Position numbers and translations under genes: made by a program
The notes under the pieces: generated by a model
Seen by the model: only the letters and a program-made list of their open reading frames with translations
The model's database searches: none
What the model was told of the DNA's origin: nothing
Assembly (NCBI RefSeq): GCF_005871205.1
Contig: NZ_SWKM01000014.1
Span: 40,001-104,000, forward strand
Reading direction: 5' to 3'
DNA length: 64,000 nt
Origin: Marinobacter alexandrii
GTDB lineage: Bacteria; Pseudomonadota; Gammaproteobacteria; Pseudomonadales; Oleiphilaceae
Shown: positions 45,431-54,653 of the stretch, in pieces
How the letters are laid out: each line of letters opens with the position of its first letter
Position numbering within the stretch: position 1 is the first letter of the stretch

Positions 45431-46438
45431 ATGACTGCTTTCGAATCCGCCCCTCAACCTTTGCCCGCGAATGTAAAGCCGGACCGCCTGCAGTATCACC
45501 CACCACCCTGGTTACGTAACGGCCACATTCAGTCGGTCTGGCCGACGCTGTTTCGCAAGGTCGATATGATCGCGCCTCAGGCCGAAATCCTGCCTACTGA
45601 CGATGACGATGAGCTTCACCTGGATTGGTATCGCCAGGGCAGTGATCGCCTGGCCATAGTCTCCCACGGTCTGGAAGGACACAGCCGGCGGCCCTACGTG
45701 CTGGGCATGACGCGAGCCCTCTTGAGTGCGGGCTGGGATGTGCTGGCCTGGAATTATCGATCGTGCGGCGGTGTAATGAACCGGCAGCCCCGGTTTTACC
45801 ACAGTGGGGCAACGGCTGATCTCGAGCGTGTTATCTATCACGGCTTGAGCAAAACCTACGATACGCTGTTTCTGTCTGGCTTCAGCATGGGTGGCAACCT
45901 GACTTTGCTGTACCTGGGCGAGCGGGGTGAGCGAATTGATAGCCGGATTTGCGGTGCCGTCACTTACTCAGTGCCGTGCGACCTGGCCGGCAGTGCCGAG
46001 GTGCTCTCCCGGCCAACGCGGCGCATCTACATGCAGCGCTTCTTGAAGGATCTTCATTGGAAGATGCGCGAAAAAGCGCAAAGGTTCCCGGATTTGATCG
46101 ACGTGTCTGGGTTCGAGTCTATTCGCAATTTCCATCAGTTTGACGATCGCTATACCGCGCCCCTGCACGGTTTCCGTAGTGCCGTGGACTATTGGGCGCA
46201 GGCGTCGGCCTTAGGACGGCTTCGGGATATTCGGGTGCCGGCGTTGATGGTCAATGCCGCTGACGACCCGTTCCTGTCCAGCAGTTGTTTCCCGGAATCA
46301 CGAAATCTTCTCGGTGCCCACGTGCACGTGGAGGCACCGCGTTGGGGCGGGCATGTAGGCTTTGTTGAGCACGCCCGCGACGGCTATTACTGGTCGGAGC
46401 GCCGCGCCATCGCGTTCCTGCGCAATATTTGTTCGTAG
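45431..46438 (+). CDS. yheT: Alpha/beta hydrolase, YheT family
   Basis: This 335-residue protein has the YheT opening PPPWLRNGHIQSVWPTLFR, the oxyanion HG in IVSHGLEGHS, the nucleophile elbow SGFSMGGN (Ser), a late Asp in NAADDPFL and the His in RWGGHVGFVEH. It belongs to the esterase family whose physiological substrate in bacteria is unclear. AGGGAGG lies 11 bases before the ATG. It ends 14 bp before the convergent tesA stop. Confidence 0.9.
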   Translation: MTAFESAPQPLPANVKPDRLQYHPPPWLRNGHIQSVWPTLFRKVDMIAPQAEILPTDDDDELHLDWYRQGSDRLAIVSHGLEGHSRRPYVLGMTRALLSAGWDVLAWNYRSCGGVMNRQPRFYHSGATADLERVIYHGLSKTYDTLFLSGFSMGGNLTLLYLGERGERIDSRICGAVTYSVPCDLAGSAEVLSRPTRRIYMQRFLKDLHWKMREKAQRFPDLIDVSGFESIRNFHQFDDRYTAPLHGFRSAVDYWAQASALGRLRDIRVPALMVNAADDPFLSSSCFPESRNLLGAHVHVEAPRWGGHVGFVEHARDGYYWSERRAIAFLRNICS

Positions 46439-46452
46439 CGGATCCTGGGAGG

Positions 46453-47085
46453 TTAGTTCAGGGCCGGTTTGAGCACTGGCCACACGTTCTCCAGAAGCTT
46501 TGGCTGCGCCTCGGCACTTGGGTGAATGCCATCGTCCTGCATCATGCCCTCCTGGTCGTACACACCCTGCAAAAAGAAGGGAACCAGTGCGGTGTTGTAG
46601 CGGTCCGACAGTTTCGGAAAGATATCAGCGAACATCTGGGTGTAGCGTTGGCCGTAGTTCGGCGGGATCTGCATACCGACCAGGATGGCCCGGGCGCCTG
46701 CATCCTGCACCTGAGTGATCATCTGGGCCAGGTTGGACTCAATGACGTTCGGCGGAAACCCGCGCAGGCCGTCGTTGCCGCCAAGCTCAATAACCACAAT
46801 ATCCGGGCTATTATCGGCCAGCAGGCCGGGTAGGCGCCGCGCGCCGCCGTCGGTGGTTTCACCACTGATGCTGGCATTGACGACGTTCCACTGGCTCAGG
46901 CCGTTATTGTTCAGGCGCTCCTGCAGCAGGTGGGCCCAGGCACGGTCCGAGGGAACACCGTAAGCCGCACTAAGGCTGTCGCCAACGATCAGAAGTGTGT
47001 TTTGATTGGCCAGTGCCACTGGCGCCATCATCCACGTCAGCGTAATGAAAAGGATTGATCTGACCCACAGCCGTGCCGTATGCAT
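46453..47085 (-). CDS. tesA: Periplasmic multifunctional esterase / thioesterase I / lysophospholipase (TesA)
   Basis: This 210-residue SGNH hydrolase has a signal peptide (SILFITLTWMMAPVALA), the block I Ser in VGDSLSAAYGVP, block II Gly in SISGETT, the block III Asn in ELGGNDGLRG and the block V Asp-x-x-His in DDGIHPSAEAQP. TesA hydrolyses acyl-CoA, lysophospholipids and esters in the periplasm. The ATG 47085 is followed by a typical signal; an in-frame TTG two codons earlier is an alternative. It is divergent from ybbA with a 54-bp spacer, as in E. coli. Confidence 0.95.
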   Translation of the reverse strand: MHTARLWVRSILFITLTWMMAPVALANQNTLLIVGDSLSAAYGVPSDRAWAHLLQERLNNNGLSQWNVVNASISGETTDGGARRLPGLLADNSPDIVVIELGGNDGLRGFPPNVIESNLAQMITQVQDAGARAILVGMQIPPNYGQRYTQMFADIFPKLSDRYNTALVPFFLQGVYDQEGMMQDDGIHPSAEAQPKLLENVWPVLKPALN

Positions 47086-47139
47086 AAACAATTCGAGTAC
47101 CCTAAATCCGTTGACTTGAACCCAGAAGCGGGAGTGTCC

Positions 47140-47868
47140 GTGAACCAGATGACCAATGTTAAAGCCGACCGTCTAACACCGATGTTGCGGGTCGACAACC
47201 TGACGCACCGGGTTCGCCTGGAAACCGATACGTTAACGATCTTGCAGGGGGTCAGTCTGGAAATCAATCGCGGCGAGTCGGTGGCGATCGTTGGTCGTTC
47301 TGGCTCCGGGAAAACCACCTTGCTGGGGCTGTTGGCGGGGCTGGATACCCCCAGCGACGGCACCGTTGAACTGGATGGCGCGATGATCAGCCAGCTATCG
47401 GAGGACGAGCGAGCCAAACTGCGGGCCCACCGGGTGGGGTTCGTTTTCCAATCGTTCCAGCTGCTTCCGGCGCTGTCTGCTTTGGAGAACGTAATGCTAC
47501 CGCTGGAACTGGCCGGCTCCGAATCGGCCGAAGGCCGGGCGCGTGAGCTGCTGGAGCGAGTGGGGTTGGGCGAACGCCTCAATCACAGTCCACGGCAACT
47601 GTCCGGTGGCGAGCAGCAGCGGGTCGCCATCGCGCGGGCGTTTGCCTCGGATCCCTCCATTTTGTTCGCTGACGAACCCACTGGCAATCTGGACAACCGC
47701 ACCGGTCAATCGGTGTCGGATCTGTTGATGGAGCTGAACCGGGAGCAGGGCACCACGCTGGTTATGGTCACCCACGATGAGCATCTGGCGGCGCGCTGTA
47801 GCCGCCAGTTCCACATCGAGGCTGGGGTATTGACTGAACCGGCGGCGGTCGAGGAGTTGACCCACTGA
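47140..47868 (+). CDS. ybbA: ABC transporter ATP-binding protein (YbbA)
   Basis: This protein of about 242 residues is a LolD/MacB-type ATPase: Walker [14 protein letters not shown], the signature [16 protein letters not shown], Walker [13 protein letters not shown], and the switch His in MVTHDEH. It partners with the large permease YbbP that follows (stop/start overlap TGATG). Such pairs energise extraction of lipids or lipoproteins or mechanotransmission. The GTG at 47140 has GGGAG 5 bases upstream; ATG 47149 is an alternative. Confidence 0.93.
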   Translation: MNQMTNVKADRLTPMLRVDNLTHRVRLETDTLTILQGVSLEINRGESVAIVGRSGSGKTTLLGLLAGLDTPSDGTVELDGAMISQLSEDERAKLRAHRVGFVFQSFQLLPALSALENVMLPLELAGSESAEGRARELLERVGLGERLNHSPRQLSGGEQQRVAIARAFASDPSILFADEPTGNLDNRTGQSVSDLLMELNREQGTTLVMVTHDEHLAARCSRQFHIEAGVLTEPAAVEELTH

Positions 47869-50354
47869 TGGCCGCCGCACGGAAACTAATGTCAGTGCGC
47901 CGGGACTGGCGCGAACGCGACGTACGGGTGGTACTGGTAGCACTCATCATCGCCGTGGCCACGGTCGCCACCATCGCACTCTTCGCAGCGCAGTTGCAGC
48001 GCACCCTGGTGTCGTCGGCGAGTTCGTTTTTGGCGGCAGATCGTCAGCTGGAAGCGGAAAACGGCCGGGAAATACCGCCCGACTGGCTCACTGAGGCGCA
48101 GTCCCGTGGACTTGAGACCGGTCGCATGGTGGAGTTTTCCACCATGGTGTTTGGCTCCGGAGGATTCCAGCTGGTCTCGGTGAAAGCGGTCAGCGATGAA
48201 TATCCCCTACGCGGCCAAATTGAAACCCAGGGTGCGCCGGACCGGCCCAGAGATCTGGTGCGTTCTGGCCCGCCACCGGGCGAGGTGTGGATCAATCCTA
48301 GATTGCTGCGCCTGTTGGAGCTGGACATCGGCGATTCCCTGGAAGTGGGTAACCGGAATCTCAAGGTGTCATCCTTGCTGGTGCGGGAACCGGACGGTGG
48401 GTTCCGGCTGTCGGCGCTGGCCCCAAGGGTAATGATGCACGTGGATGACGTGACCTCAACCGGTGTGATTCAGGAAGGCAGCCGGGTTGAGTATGTGTAC
48501 CTGTTTGCCGGCGACGACACGGTCATTGAAGACTATTACCAATGGCTGGAGCCGCGTCTGGAGCCCAGCCACGAGTGGGAGGGCGTTCGCGATGGCGAGA
48601 CCTTCTCACGGTCCCTGGAGCGCGCTGAGCGCTTCCTGTTACTGGGTGGCAGCCTGGCGGTGTTGCTGGCTGCCGTGGCGGTGGCCGTGGCCAGCCGACA
48701 ATACGCGCTGGCGCAGCGGGACACCGTCGCGCTACTAAAAACCCTGGGTGTGCGTAGCCGCGGCATTGGCCGACTCTATCTGCGCCGATTGGTGCTGTGG
48801 GGTGTAACTGGCGTGGTGGGCGGCTTGCTGGTGGCCTTGCCGTTGTTCTGGCTACTCACCCGTTTGCTGAGTGAAGTGTTGGAGCGGCCGGTTGAATTTC
48901 ACCTGACTCCGTCGGCGCTTCTACCGGCGTTGTTGACGGCGCTTGTGTCCCTGTTTGCGTTTGCCTATCCGCCCATTCGCAGGCTGCGGGATGTTCCGGC
49001 CATGCGGGTGCTTCGGAGCCAGCCCGGCGAATCCGGGCGGGGTGCCCTGGCCGATGCAGCCATTGCCATTCTTGCGGTCTTTGGGCTGGTTTGGCTGTAT
49101 GCCGGTGAGATTAGCCTGGTGGTGTCTTTGTTGGCTGGGCTTGCGTTGCTGTTGGGCGCGCTTGGACTGCTGGGTTGGTTGTTGGTTGCCCTGTTGCGCA
49201 AGGTACGGGGCGGTGGCAACGCTTGGCGTTTGGCACTCGTCGGTTTGTACCGTCACCGTCGTGCCAGCCTGTCGCAGATGGCCGTCTTCGCCATGACCTT
49301 GATGCTGGCGGCAACCCTGGTGCTGGTGCGTACATCGTTACTGAATGACTGGCAGGCGCAACTGCCGGAAAACGCCCCCAACCATTTCCTGATTAACATC
49401 GCGCCGGATGCCGTTGAGGAAGTTGGTGCGTTCTGGCAGGAGCGTGGACAACCGCTGAACCAGTTATACCCCATGGTGCGAGGTCGATTGACCGAGCTAA
49501 ATGGCGAACCGGTCAAGGAAGCGGTCAGCAAGGATGAGCGTATTGGTGCCCTGAACCGTGAGCTGAACCTGACCTGGATGTCAGCGCTGCCCGAGGACAA
49601 TGAGATCGTGCAGGGCGAGTGGTTTGGCCGGGATGCCGTTGATGGGGTTTCCGTTGAAGCGGAGTTGGCGGAGCGATTGGGCTTGGCACTGGGTGATCGG
49701 CTGACGTTTACCATCGGCTCGGAAAAAGTGACGGAATCGGTCACCAGTATCCGCACGGTGCAATGGGACAGCATGAAGCCCAACTTCTACATGGCGTTTC
49801 CTCCGGATGGCGGCCTGACCGATATGCCGGCCACCTGGATCACCAGTTTCTATTTGCCGTCGGATGAGAAGACGGCGTTGAACGCGTTCTCCCGAAACTT
49901 CCCGACCATCTCGGTGCTGGAGATTGATCACATCATTGATCGCATCCAGCAGATCGTCCGCCAAGTTACCCAGGCGATTGAAGCCATATTGGCGCTGATT
50001 CTGGCTGCAGCACTGGTGGTGATGGCGGCCGTGGTGAGTGCCACCCTGCATGATCGTCAGAGAGAGGGAGCCTTGCTTCGAACCTTGGGAGGCCGGCAGT
50101 CGTTGCTGGTGCGTAGCACCATGCTGGAGTTTGCCCTGCTGGGTGGCTTCGCCGGGGTGTTGGGTGTCGCCGCTGCAGAGGTGGCGGTCTGGGCGTTGCA
50201 GTTCCGGATGTTTGAGGGCTCATTCAGCTGGCACTGGCAGGTCGTCTTACCGGTGCCGCTGATCAGCGCCGTGGTGCTGGCGTTTTTTGGCCGGTGGCAA
50301 TTGCGACCAGTGCTGAACGTTTCGCCGATGCTGTTGCTCCGACGACTGGAATAG
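47868..50354 (+). CDS. ybbP: Large FtsX/MacB-type permease (YbbP)
   Basis: This 828-residue inner-membrane protein has about ten transmembrane helices in two FtsX-like blocks. One helix near residue 25 is followed by a large periplasmic region, helices at about 250-490, a second periplasmic domain, and three C-terminal helices (IEAILALILAAALVVMAAV; LEFALLGGFAGVLGVAAAE and a last one). The RTLGGR and LKTLGVR segments are coupling helices of this family. With YbbA it forms an ABC-type machine; the tesA-ybbA-ybbP order suggests an envelope lipid role, which is inference. The start overlaps the ybbA stop. Confidence 0.92.
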   Translation: MAAARKLMSVRRDWRERDVRVVLVALIIAVATVATIALFAAQLQRTLVSSASSFLAADRQLEAENGREIPPDWLTEAQSRGLETGRMVEFSTMVFGSGGFQLVSVKAVSDEYPLRGQIETQGAPDRPRDLVRSGPPPGEVWINPRLLRLLELDIGDSLEVGNRNLKVSSLLVREPDGGFRLSALAPRVMMHVDDVTSTGVIQEGSRVEYVYLFAGDDTVIEDYYQWLEPRLEPSHEWEGVRDGETFSRSLERAERFLLLGGSLAVLLAAVAVAVASRQYALAQRDTVALLKTLGVRSRGIGRLYLRRLVLWGVTGVVGGLLVALPLFWLLTRLLSEVLERPVEFHLTPSALLPALLTALVSLFAFAYPPIRRLRDVPAMRVLRSQPGESGRGALADAAIAILAVFGLVWLYAGEISLVVSLLAGLALLLGALGLLGWLLVALLRKVRGGGNAWRLALVGLYRHRRASLSQMAVFAMTLMLAATLVLVRTSLLNDWQAQLPENAPNHFLINIAPDAVEEVGAFWQERGQPLNQLYPMVRGRLTELNGEPVKEAVSKDERIGALNRELNLTWMSALPEDNEIVQGEWFGRDAVDGVSVEAELAERLGLALGDRLTFTIGSEKVTESVTSIRTVQWDSMKPNFYMAFPPDGGLTDMPATWITSFYLPSDEKTALNAFSRNFPTISVLEIDHIIDRIQQIVRQVTQAIEAILALILAAALVVMAAVVSATLHDRQREGALLRTLGGRQSLLVRSTMLEFALLGGFAGVLGVAAAEVAVWALQFRMFEGSFSWHWQVVLPVPLISAVVLAFFGRWQLRPVLNVSPMLLLRRLE

Positions 50355-50364
50355 ATGGGGAGGG

Positions 50365-51141
50365 TCACCGATACTTTGCGAGAATGGTTTCCAAGGCGCC
50401 ATTCTCGCGAATAGCCTGCAGCTCGGCATTAAAAGCGTCGGCAAAGTCTTGCGAGTCCTTACGCAGCATGATCCGAAAACCAAATTTGTTGATGCCCTGA
50501 CCCGTGCTCCTGAACCTGTCCTGAAGGCCCTCTTTCTTCAGTATCCACTGGCCTACCAGCCGGTCCGCCACCGCCGCGTCAAATCGGTCTCCGTGCAGGA
50601 CGAAGGTGAACATTTCCCGGTGTCGTGAAACGTCGAACCGCTGAATATTGCCGGCATCGAAATGAGCCTGAAGCTCAGGGTAGTGGTAGCCCAGGTGAGT
50701 CACTACTGTCTTCTCGTATAGATCCTGGGGAGACCGGTATTCCAGATCCGATTCTTTTCGTACAAAGAAAACCTCTTCAATGGAGACAATTGGGTCCGTA
50801 AACAGAAAGCGGTCCGGGTTAGGGGTCCATTCCCTGGCTCTTGGAGTGCCGTCGAGGGCGTTGTCCAACAACATCTGGTCGACGCGCTTCCTTGGGACTT
50901 TTTTCGGAATGACATCGTAGCCCAGTCGTTGACCAATCGATGAGACAACATCCCAGATGATCCCTGACGGTTGTTCCTGTTCAACAATCAGATATGGTGG
51001 ATAGCCGTTGGGCGAAATGTTGAAGCGGAAGATTTTCTGGTGTGAGTCCGCGCTGGCGGTAAAGCTGAGGGCCAAGATCCACAGGAGAGTGATAACCAGT
51101 TGTGGGAAACAGGTCAGTCGGTTCGACCGATCTCTCATCAT
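50365..51141 (-). CDS. Periplasmic substrate-binding protein (extracellular solute-binding family 3-like)
   Basis: This 258-residue protein has a signal peptide (LVITLLWILALSFTASA) and a family-3 periplasmic binding fold: YPPYLIVEQEQPSGIIWDVV, RAREWTPNPDRFLFTDPIV and a C-terminal FNAELQAIRENGALETILAKY that resembles amino-acid-binding ABC receptors. No ABC permease or ATPase is adjacent, so it may be an orphan receptor feeding a signalling or sensor protein elsewhere. Starts at ATG 51141 or the following codon. It converges on ybbP. Confidence 0.8.
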   Translation of the reverse strand: MMRDRSNRLTCFPQLVITLLWILALSFTASADSHQKIFRFNISPNGYPPYLIVEQEQPSGIIWDVVSSIGQRLGYDVIPKKVPRKRVDQMLLDNALDGTPRAREWTPNPDRFLFTDPIVSIEEVFFVRKESDLEYRSPQDLYEKTVVTHLGYHYPELQAHFDAGNIQRFDVSRHREMFTFVLHGDRFDAAVADRLVGQWILKKEGLQDRFRSTGQGINKFGFRIMLRKDSQDFADAFNAELQAIRENGALETILAKYR

Positions 51142-51269
51142 TGTGCTGGACTCTTGTTGGTGAAAAGTGCCCGGCTACATCCTGCCAGTGTAGGAATCAG
51201 TGTCACGTTTTTGCGTGGAAACTTCAACGATAGGGAACCAGGGGCCAGAATCGGCCCCCGGCAGCGTTG

Positions 51270-52457
51270 TCAGGCCCAGGCCCGTTGCAATACAGCTCGG
51301 GCATCGTCGAGGGAAACTTCTTTCGGGTTGAACATGATGGCGCCGTCGTCCAGGGCCATCTCCGCGATCTGGTCAAGCTGGTCTTCTGTAACCTTACCGG
51401 TTTCCTTGAGGGTGCGGGGTAACTGGCAGCGCTTGTGCAGTTGGTCACGCAGCTTGCGCAGTGCCGAGATGCTGGCCTCGGCCCGGCGGGCTGCCGGCGT
51501 TGCCGAGAACACCTCTGGGCCCTCAAGCGGCAGCAGCAAGTCACCCAACGGTTCGCGGATGGTCTCAAGGTTGTATTCCAGCACGTAGGGCAGATACAGG
51601 CTCATGCAGAGGCCGTGGGGCAGGTGGCAGATAGCGCCGGTGGCATGGCCCAGGGCGTGCACCAGGCCAACCATGGAGTTTGAGAAAGCAATGCCGGCCA
51701 TGGTAGACGCTTGGGCAATTTCGAGCCGGCCATCCACGTCCTTCGGATTGTCCATTACACTCAGCAACGACTGACTGACTTTCTTCACCGCTGCGGTGGC
51801 ATAGGCATCGCTGAGCGGATTCTTGGCCATACAGGTGAACGCCTCGACGGCGTGGGTCATGGCGTCCATGGCGGTTGCGGCAGTGATGTGCGGCGGCAGC
51901 GTCAGGGTCATGCGGGGATCAATGATGGCCGCATTGGGTAGCAGGAACGACGAGGTGAACGGCAGTTTCACACCCTTGGTTTCGTCGGTGATGACGGCAA
52001 CGGCAGTCACTTCAGAGCCGGTGCCGGCCGTGGTGGGTACCACAAAGAAAGGCTTTAGCGGGTGCTTGATGACACCGGCACCGCTGTATTTGGCGATGTC
52101 GTCGCCACCTTCAGACACCAGGATGTTCACCGCTTTGCCGGTATCGATGGCAGAGCCACCGCCAACGGCAATGATTGAGTCGCATTTTTCCTGGCGATAG
52201 ATACCGGCGATGTCCCGAACGACGGTTGTTGAGGAATCCGGTGGAACGTCGTCGTAAATGGTGACAATCTCCAGGCCACTCTCTTCGCAAGCTGCGATGA
52301 CCGGATCGAGCAGGCCCGCTGCCCGAACGCCCTTGTCGGTCACGATCATCGGCCGCTTTGCGGCCAGACCTGTGAGTTCATAGGGAATGTGCTCAAGGGC
52401 TGATTTTCCGGCAATGACTTTGACCGGGCAGAAGAACTCATAATATTTGTGGGTCAT
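51270..52457 (-). CDS. Iron-containing alcohol dehydrogenase
   Basis: This 395-residue protein belongs to family III alcohol dehydrogenases: the NAD-binding AVGGGSAIDTGKAV, VPTTAGTGSEVTAV, and the metal-site residues in MDAMTHAVEAF and GLVHALGHATGAICHLPHG (His residues). It oxidises a primary alcohol with NAD, or reduces an aldehyde; in a hydrocarbon-degrading marine genus a fatty or methanol-type substrate is plausible but not shown. Its ATG overlaps the stop of the SCP2-like gene by one base (TAATG), so the two are coupled. Confidence 0.95.
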   Translation of the reverse strand: MTHKYYEFFCPVKVIAGKSALEHIPYELTGLAAKRPMIVTDKGVRAAGLLDPVIAACEESGLEIVTIYDDVPPDSSTTVVRDIAGIYRQEKCDSIIAVGGGSAIDTGKAVNILVSEGGDDIAKYSGAGVIKHPLKPFFVVPTTAGTGSEVTAVAVITDETKGVKLPFTSSFLLPNAAIIDPRMTLTLPPHITAATAMDAMTHAVEAFTCMAKNPLSDAYATAAVKKVSQSLLSVMDNPKDVDGRLEIAQASTMAGIAFSNSMVGLVHALGHATGAICHLPHGLCMSLYLPYVLEYNLETIREPLGDLLLPLEGPEVFSATPAARRAEASISALRKLRDQLHKRCQLPRTLKETGKVTEDQLDQIAEMALDDGAIMFNPKEVSLDDARAVLQRAWA

Positions 52458-53011
52458 TACGCTCTCACCGTCTCAACAAAATTAGTGGCAACTTTCAGGT
52501 AAATCCGCACTGCGCTAATCAGCTTTTGTGGTAGGTGCAGATCGCTGGGGTATTCCTTGACCGCGCGTTCCGCAATCAGCCTGGGCAGAATGAACGATTC
52601 CAGCCGGTTCAGTATCCGGGTCATGCGCACCGCGTAACTGATGTCGCCGTCTACCAGCATTCGGTCATTGGCAAAGGCCACCGCCGTCTTCTCCTGAAAC
52701 GACAGAACCAGGAAGGCGTGGGCGATGTGCTTGAACTGGATCGACAGATCGACCGGGCGGGGCGCAGAGTCGCCGTGGTAATGAAGGCGTCCGAGACCGG
52801 TATGTTCCACAATCAGGCGCGGTCCGTCCGGCATCACCATCATTTCGAAAAGGAAACCGGCGGGCAGGGCCTGGGTCTCTTTTTTGACCGCGTCATCGAC
52901 TTCACTCACTGCCTGAAGGGCCCGTCCCATTACCTGGAACATCAGCTCGACATACAGGCTTCGAGCCTGGGATACCATGGGTTGGATACGTTTCGCCAGC
53001 ATTGCTGCCAT
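52457..53011 (-). CDS. SCP2-like (sterol/lipid-carrier) domain protein, coupled to the alcohol dehydrogenase
   Basis: This 184-residue soluble protein is not firmly assigned. The segment VDLSIQFKHIAHAFLVLSFQEKTAVAFANDRMLVDGDISYAVRMTRILNRLE in parts resembles SCP2/sterol-carrier folds (hydrophobic strand pair, then 'x-V-x-G-D-x-x-x-A-x-x-x'). The C-terminal half is helical. Translational coupling to an iron alcohol dehydrogenase suggests that it carries or presents a hydrophobic alcohol or aldehyde; this is inference. The upstream sequence to 53116 shows no other gene. Confidence 0.55.
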   Translation of the reverse strand: MAAMLAKRIQPMVSQARSLYVELMFQVMGRALQAVSEVDDAVKKETQALPAGFLFEMMVMPDGPRLIVEHTGLGRLHYHGDSAPRPVDLSIQFKHIAHAFLVLSFQEKTAVAFANDRMLVDGDISYAVRMTRILNRLESFILPRLIAERAVKEYPSDLHLPQKLISAVRIYLKVATNFVETVRA

Positions 53012-53116
53012 CCACTCGTTGTTTGTGTCATCTGATTTTTAGAGTTATTGCTCTAAATGTCAATGTAGCGATGACGGGTATTACGCGTCAGCGCGGCCAA
53101 CGAGTGTAGGAGCCAC

Positions 53117-53156
53117 AAAAAAGAGCCGGCGGAGGGTGCTCCGTCGGCTCTTTTTT
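53117..53156. terminator. Strong bidirectional terminator after the M48 protease
   Basis: GAGCCGGCGGAG (53123-53134), loop GGTG, CTCCGTCGGCTC (53139-53150) make a 12-bp stem with one G-T pair, flanked by A6 (53117-53122) and T6 (53151-53156). It terminates the leftward M48 gene and could also act rightwards. Confidence 0.85.
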
Positions 53157-53172
53157 CACTCATTCAGCGCGC

Positions 53173-54450
53173 TCAGTTTCTGAGTGCCTCCAGTTTTTGC
53201 TGGGCTTCCTTGGCGACGTCACCGCCTGCCTCGGCTGCCTTGGAGTAGTAGGCAACGGCATCGTCCCGACGGTTCTGCCGTGCGGCAATGTCACCCAGGC
53301 GCAGGTAGGCAATGGAGGTGGGCACCACCTGATTGGCACGCTCAAGGTTGTTGCGCGCCTTATCGAGATTGTTCAACTTCAGGGCATTCAGACCGTTGTA
53401 AAGCCGATACACGAACATTTCCGGATACAGGGATACGGCCTTGTCGAAATCGTCTGAGGCTTCTTGCAACTTCTCCTGCTCCTTGTAGATCCGGCCGCGC
53501 AGGGTATAGAACATGGCCTCATCTGGCGCCAGGCGAATGGCTTCGTTGACCTTCTTCAGGGCGGCGTCCATATCACCTTCCGAGGCCAGTTTGCGGGCCT
53601 CATCGTGGGCGTCATAGGCAGGCTGGAGCTTGCGGAGGGTTGCCAACTTGCGTTCATAGATGTCCTCACCCCTATAGCCGCCGGCTCCAACCTCGTCGAC
53701 CAGTTCCCTATTTCGCTGAACTCGTTTTGCAGACGGTGGGTGGGTGGCAAACATGCCTTGAATGAAGCTGCTGTCACGGTCTTCTGATAGCTCCAGGAAG
53801 AGCTGCTGCAGTTCAACCGCGGCGGTCGGGTCGTAGCCTGCCTTTTTCATATACAGGATGCCGTAGTAGTCGGACTCCAGTTCATCCGATTGGCTGTACT
53901 GCGCCAGCGCCAGTTGGGCGCCCAGCGCCGCGCCGCCCATCAGTACACCAGCCCACTCGTTATCTGACAGGGCAAAGCCCAGGCCGGCGACACCGGCGCT
54001 GATCAACATGCCTTGCTGCATTCGCTGCACACTGTGGCGGGCGGCGGCATGCACAATCTCGTGACCGAGAACCGACGCCAGCTGCGCTTCGTCGTCCAGT
54101 TTGGTGAGCAGGCCACGGTTGATGGCAATCTTGCCACCGGGCAGGGCCCAGGCATTGGGCGTGCTGCTGTTGAGCACGACAAACTCGTACGGCAAATCCG
54201 GCCGGTCGCTGACCTCGGCGAGCTTCTGGCCAACCTCGCGAACATAGAGGGTGAGCTCTGGGTCCATGTAGAACTGGCCACCCTGGGTTTGCTGCGTAGG
54301 GGTGTATTGCTCCGCGCCCATGGACAGTTCCTGATTTTCGGGAATCAGCGACAGCTGACTTTCACCGGTAACCGGATTGACCGAACAGCCGGCCAGCGTC
54401 AGAGCCACGACCACCGGGGCGATGCAGCGTTGCAAGAGGTACTGGTTCAC
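53173..54450 (-). CDS. M48 family metalloprotease with TPR repeats (BepA-like lipoprotein)
   Basis: This 425-residue protein has a lipoprotein signal (VVALTLAGCSVNP; lipobox Cys), the M48 zinc site GHEIVHAAARHSVQRM (HExxH) with the third ligand Glu in ELESDYYGILYM, and a C-terminal TPR region (residues about 295-425). It resembles BepA (YfgC), a periplasmic chaperone-protease in outer-membrane protein and LptD quality control, but the lipoprotein signal differs from soluble BepA, so a LoiP-like or BepA-like role remains open. The start is GTG 54450 with GGGAG at 6 bases. Confidence 0.88.
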   Translation of the reverse strand: MNQYLLQRCIAPVVVALTLAGCSVNPVTGESQLSLIPENQELSMGAEQYTPTQQTQGGQFYMDPELTLYVREVGQKLAEVSDRPDLPYEFVVLNSSTPNAWALPGGKIAINRGLLTKLDDEAQLASVLGHEIVHAAARHSVQRMQQGMLISAGVAGLGFALSDNEWAGVLMGGAALGAQLALAQYSQSDELESDYYGILYMKKAGYDPTAAVELQQLFLELSEDRDSSFIQGMFATHPPSAKRVQRNRELVDEVGAGGYRGEDIYERKLATLRKLQPAYDAHDEARKLASEGDMDAALKKVNEAIRLAPDEAMFYTLRGRIYKEQEKLQEASDDFDKAVSLYPEMFVYRLYNGLNALKLNNLDKARNNLERANQVVPTSIAYLRLGDIAARQNRRDDAVAYYSKAAEAGGDVAKEAQQKLEALRN

Positions 54451-54653
54451 ACGAAACTCCCTTTTTGAATGGCTCTCAGGCGAACAGAGCAGGGCATTGC
54501 CGGCCCATTCTGTCCTACACTTCAACTTACATGATTGCACGGCTTTGGGCGCCTGAAAATCCCCCGTCGTTCTGGTGACGTAGAGACCCTTAGCGTATTA
54601 TAAGTGCCTGTTCCAGCAACATTTGATTCCGTATTCATCACCAAAGGCCGCCG

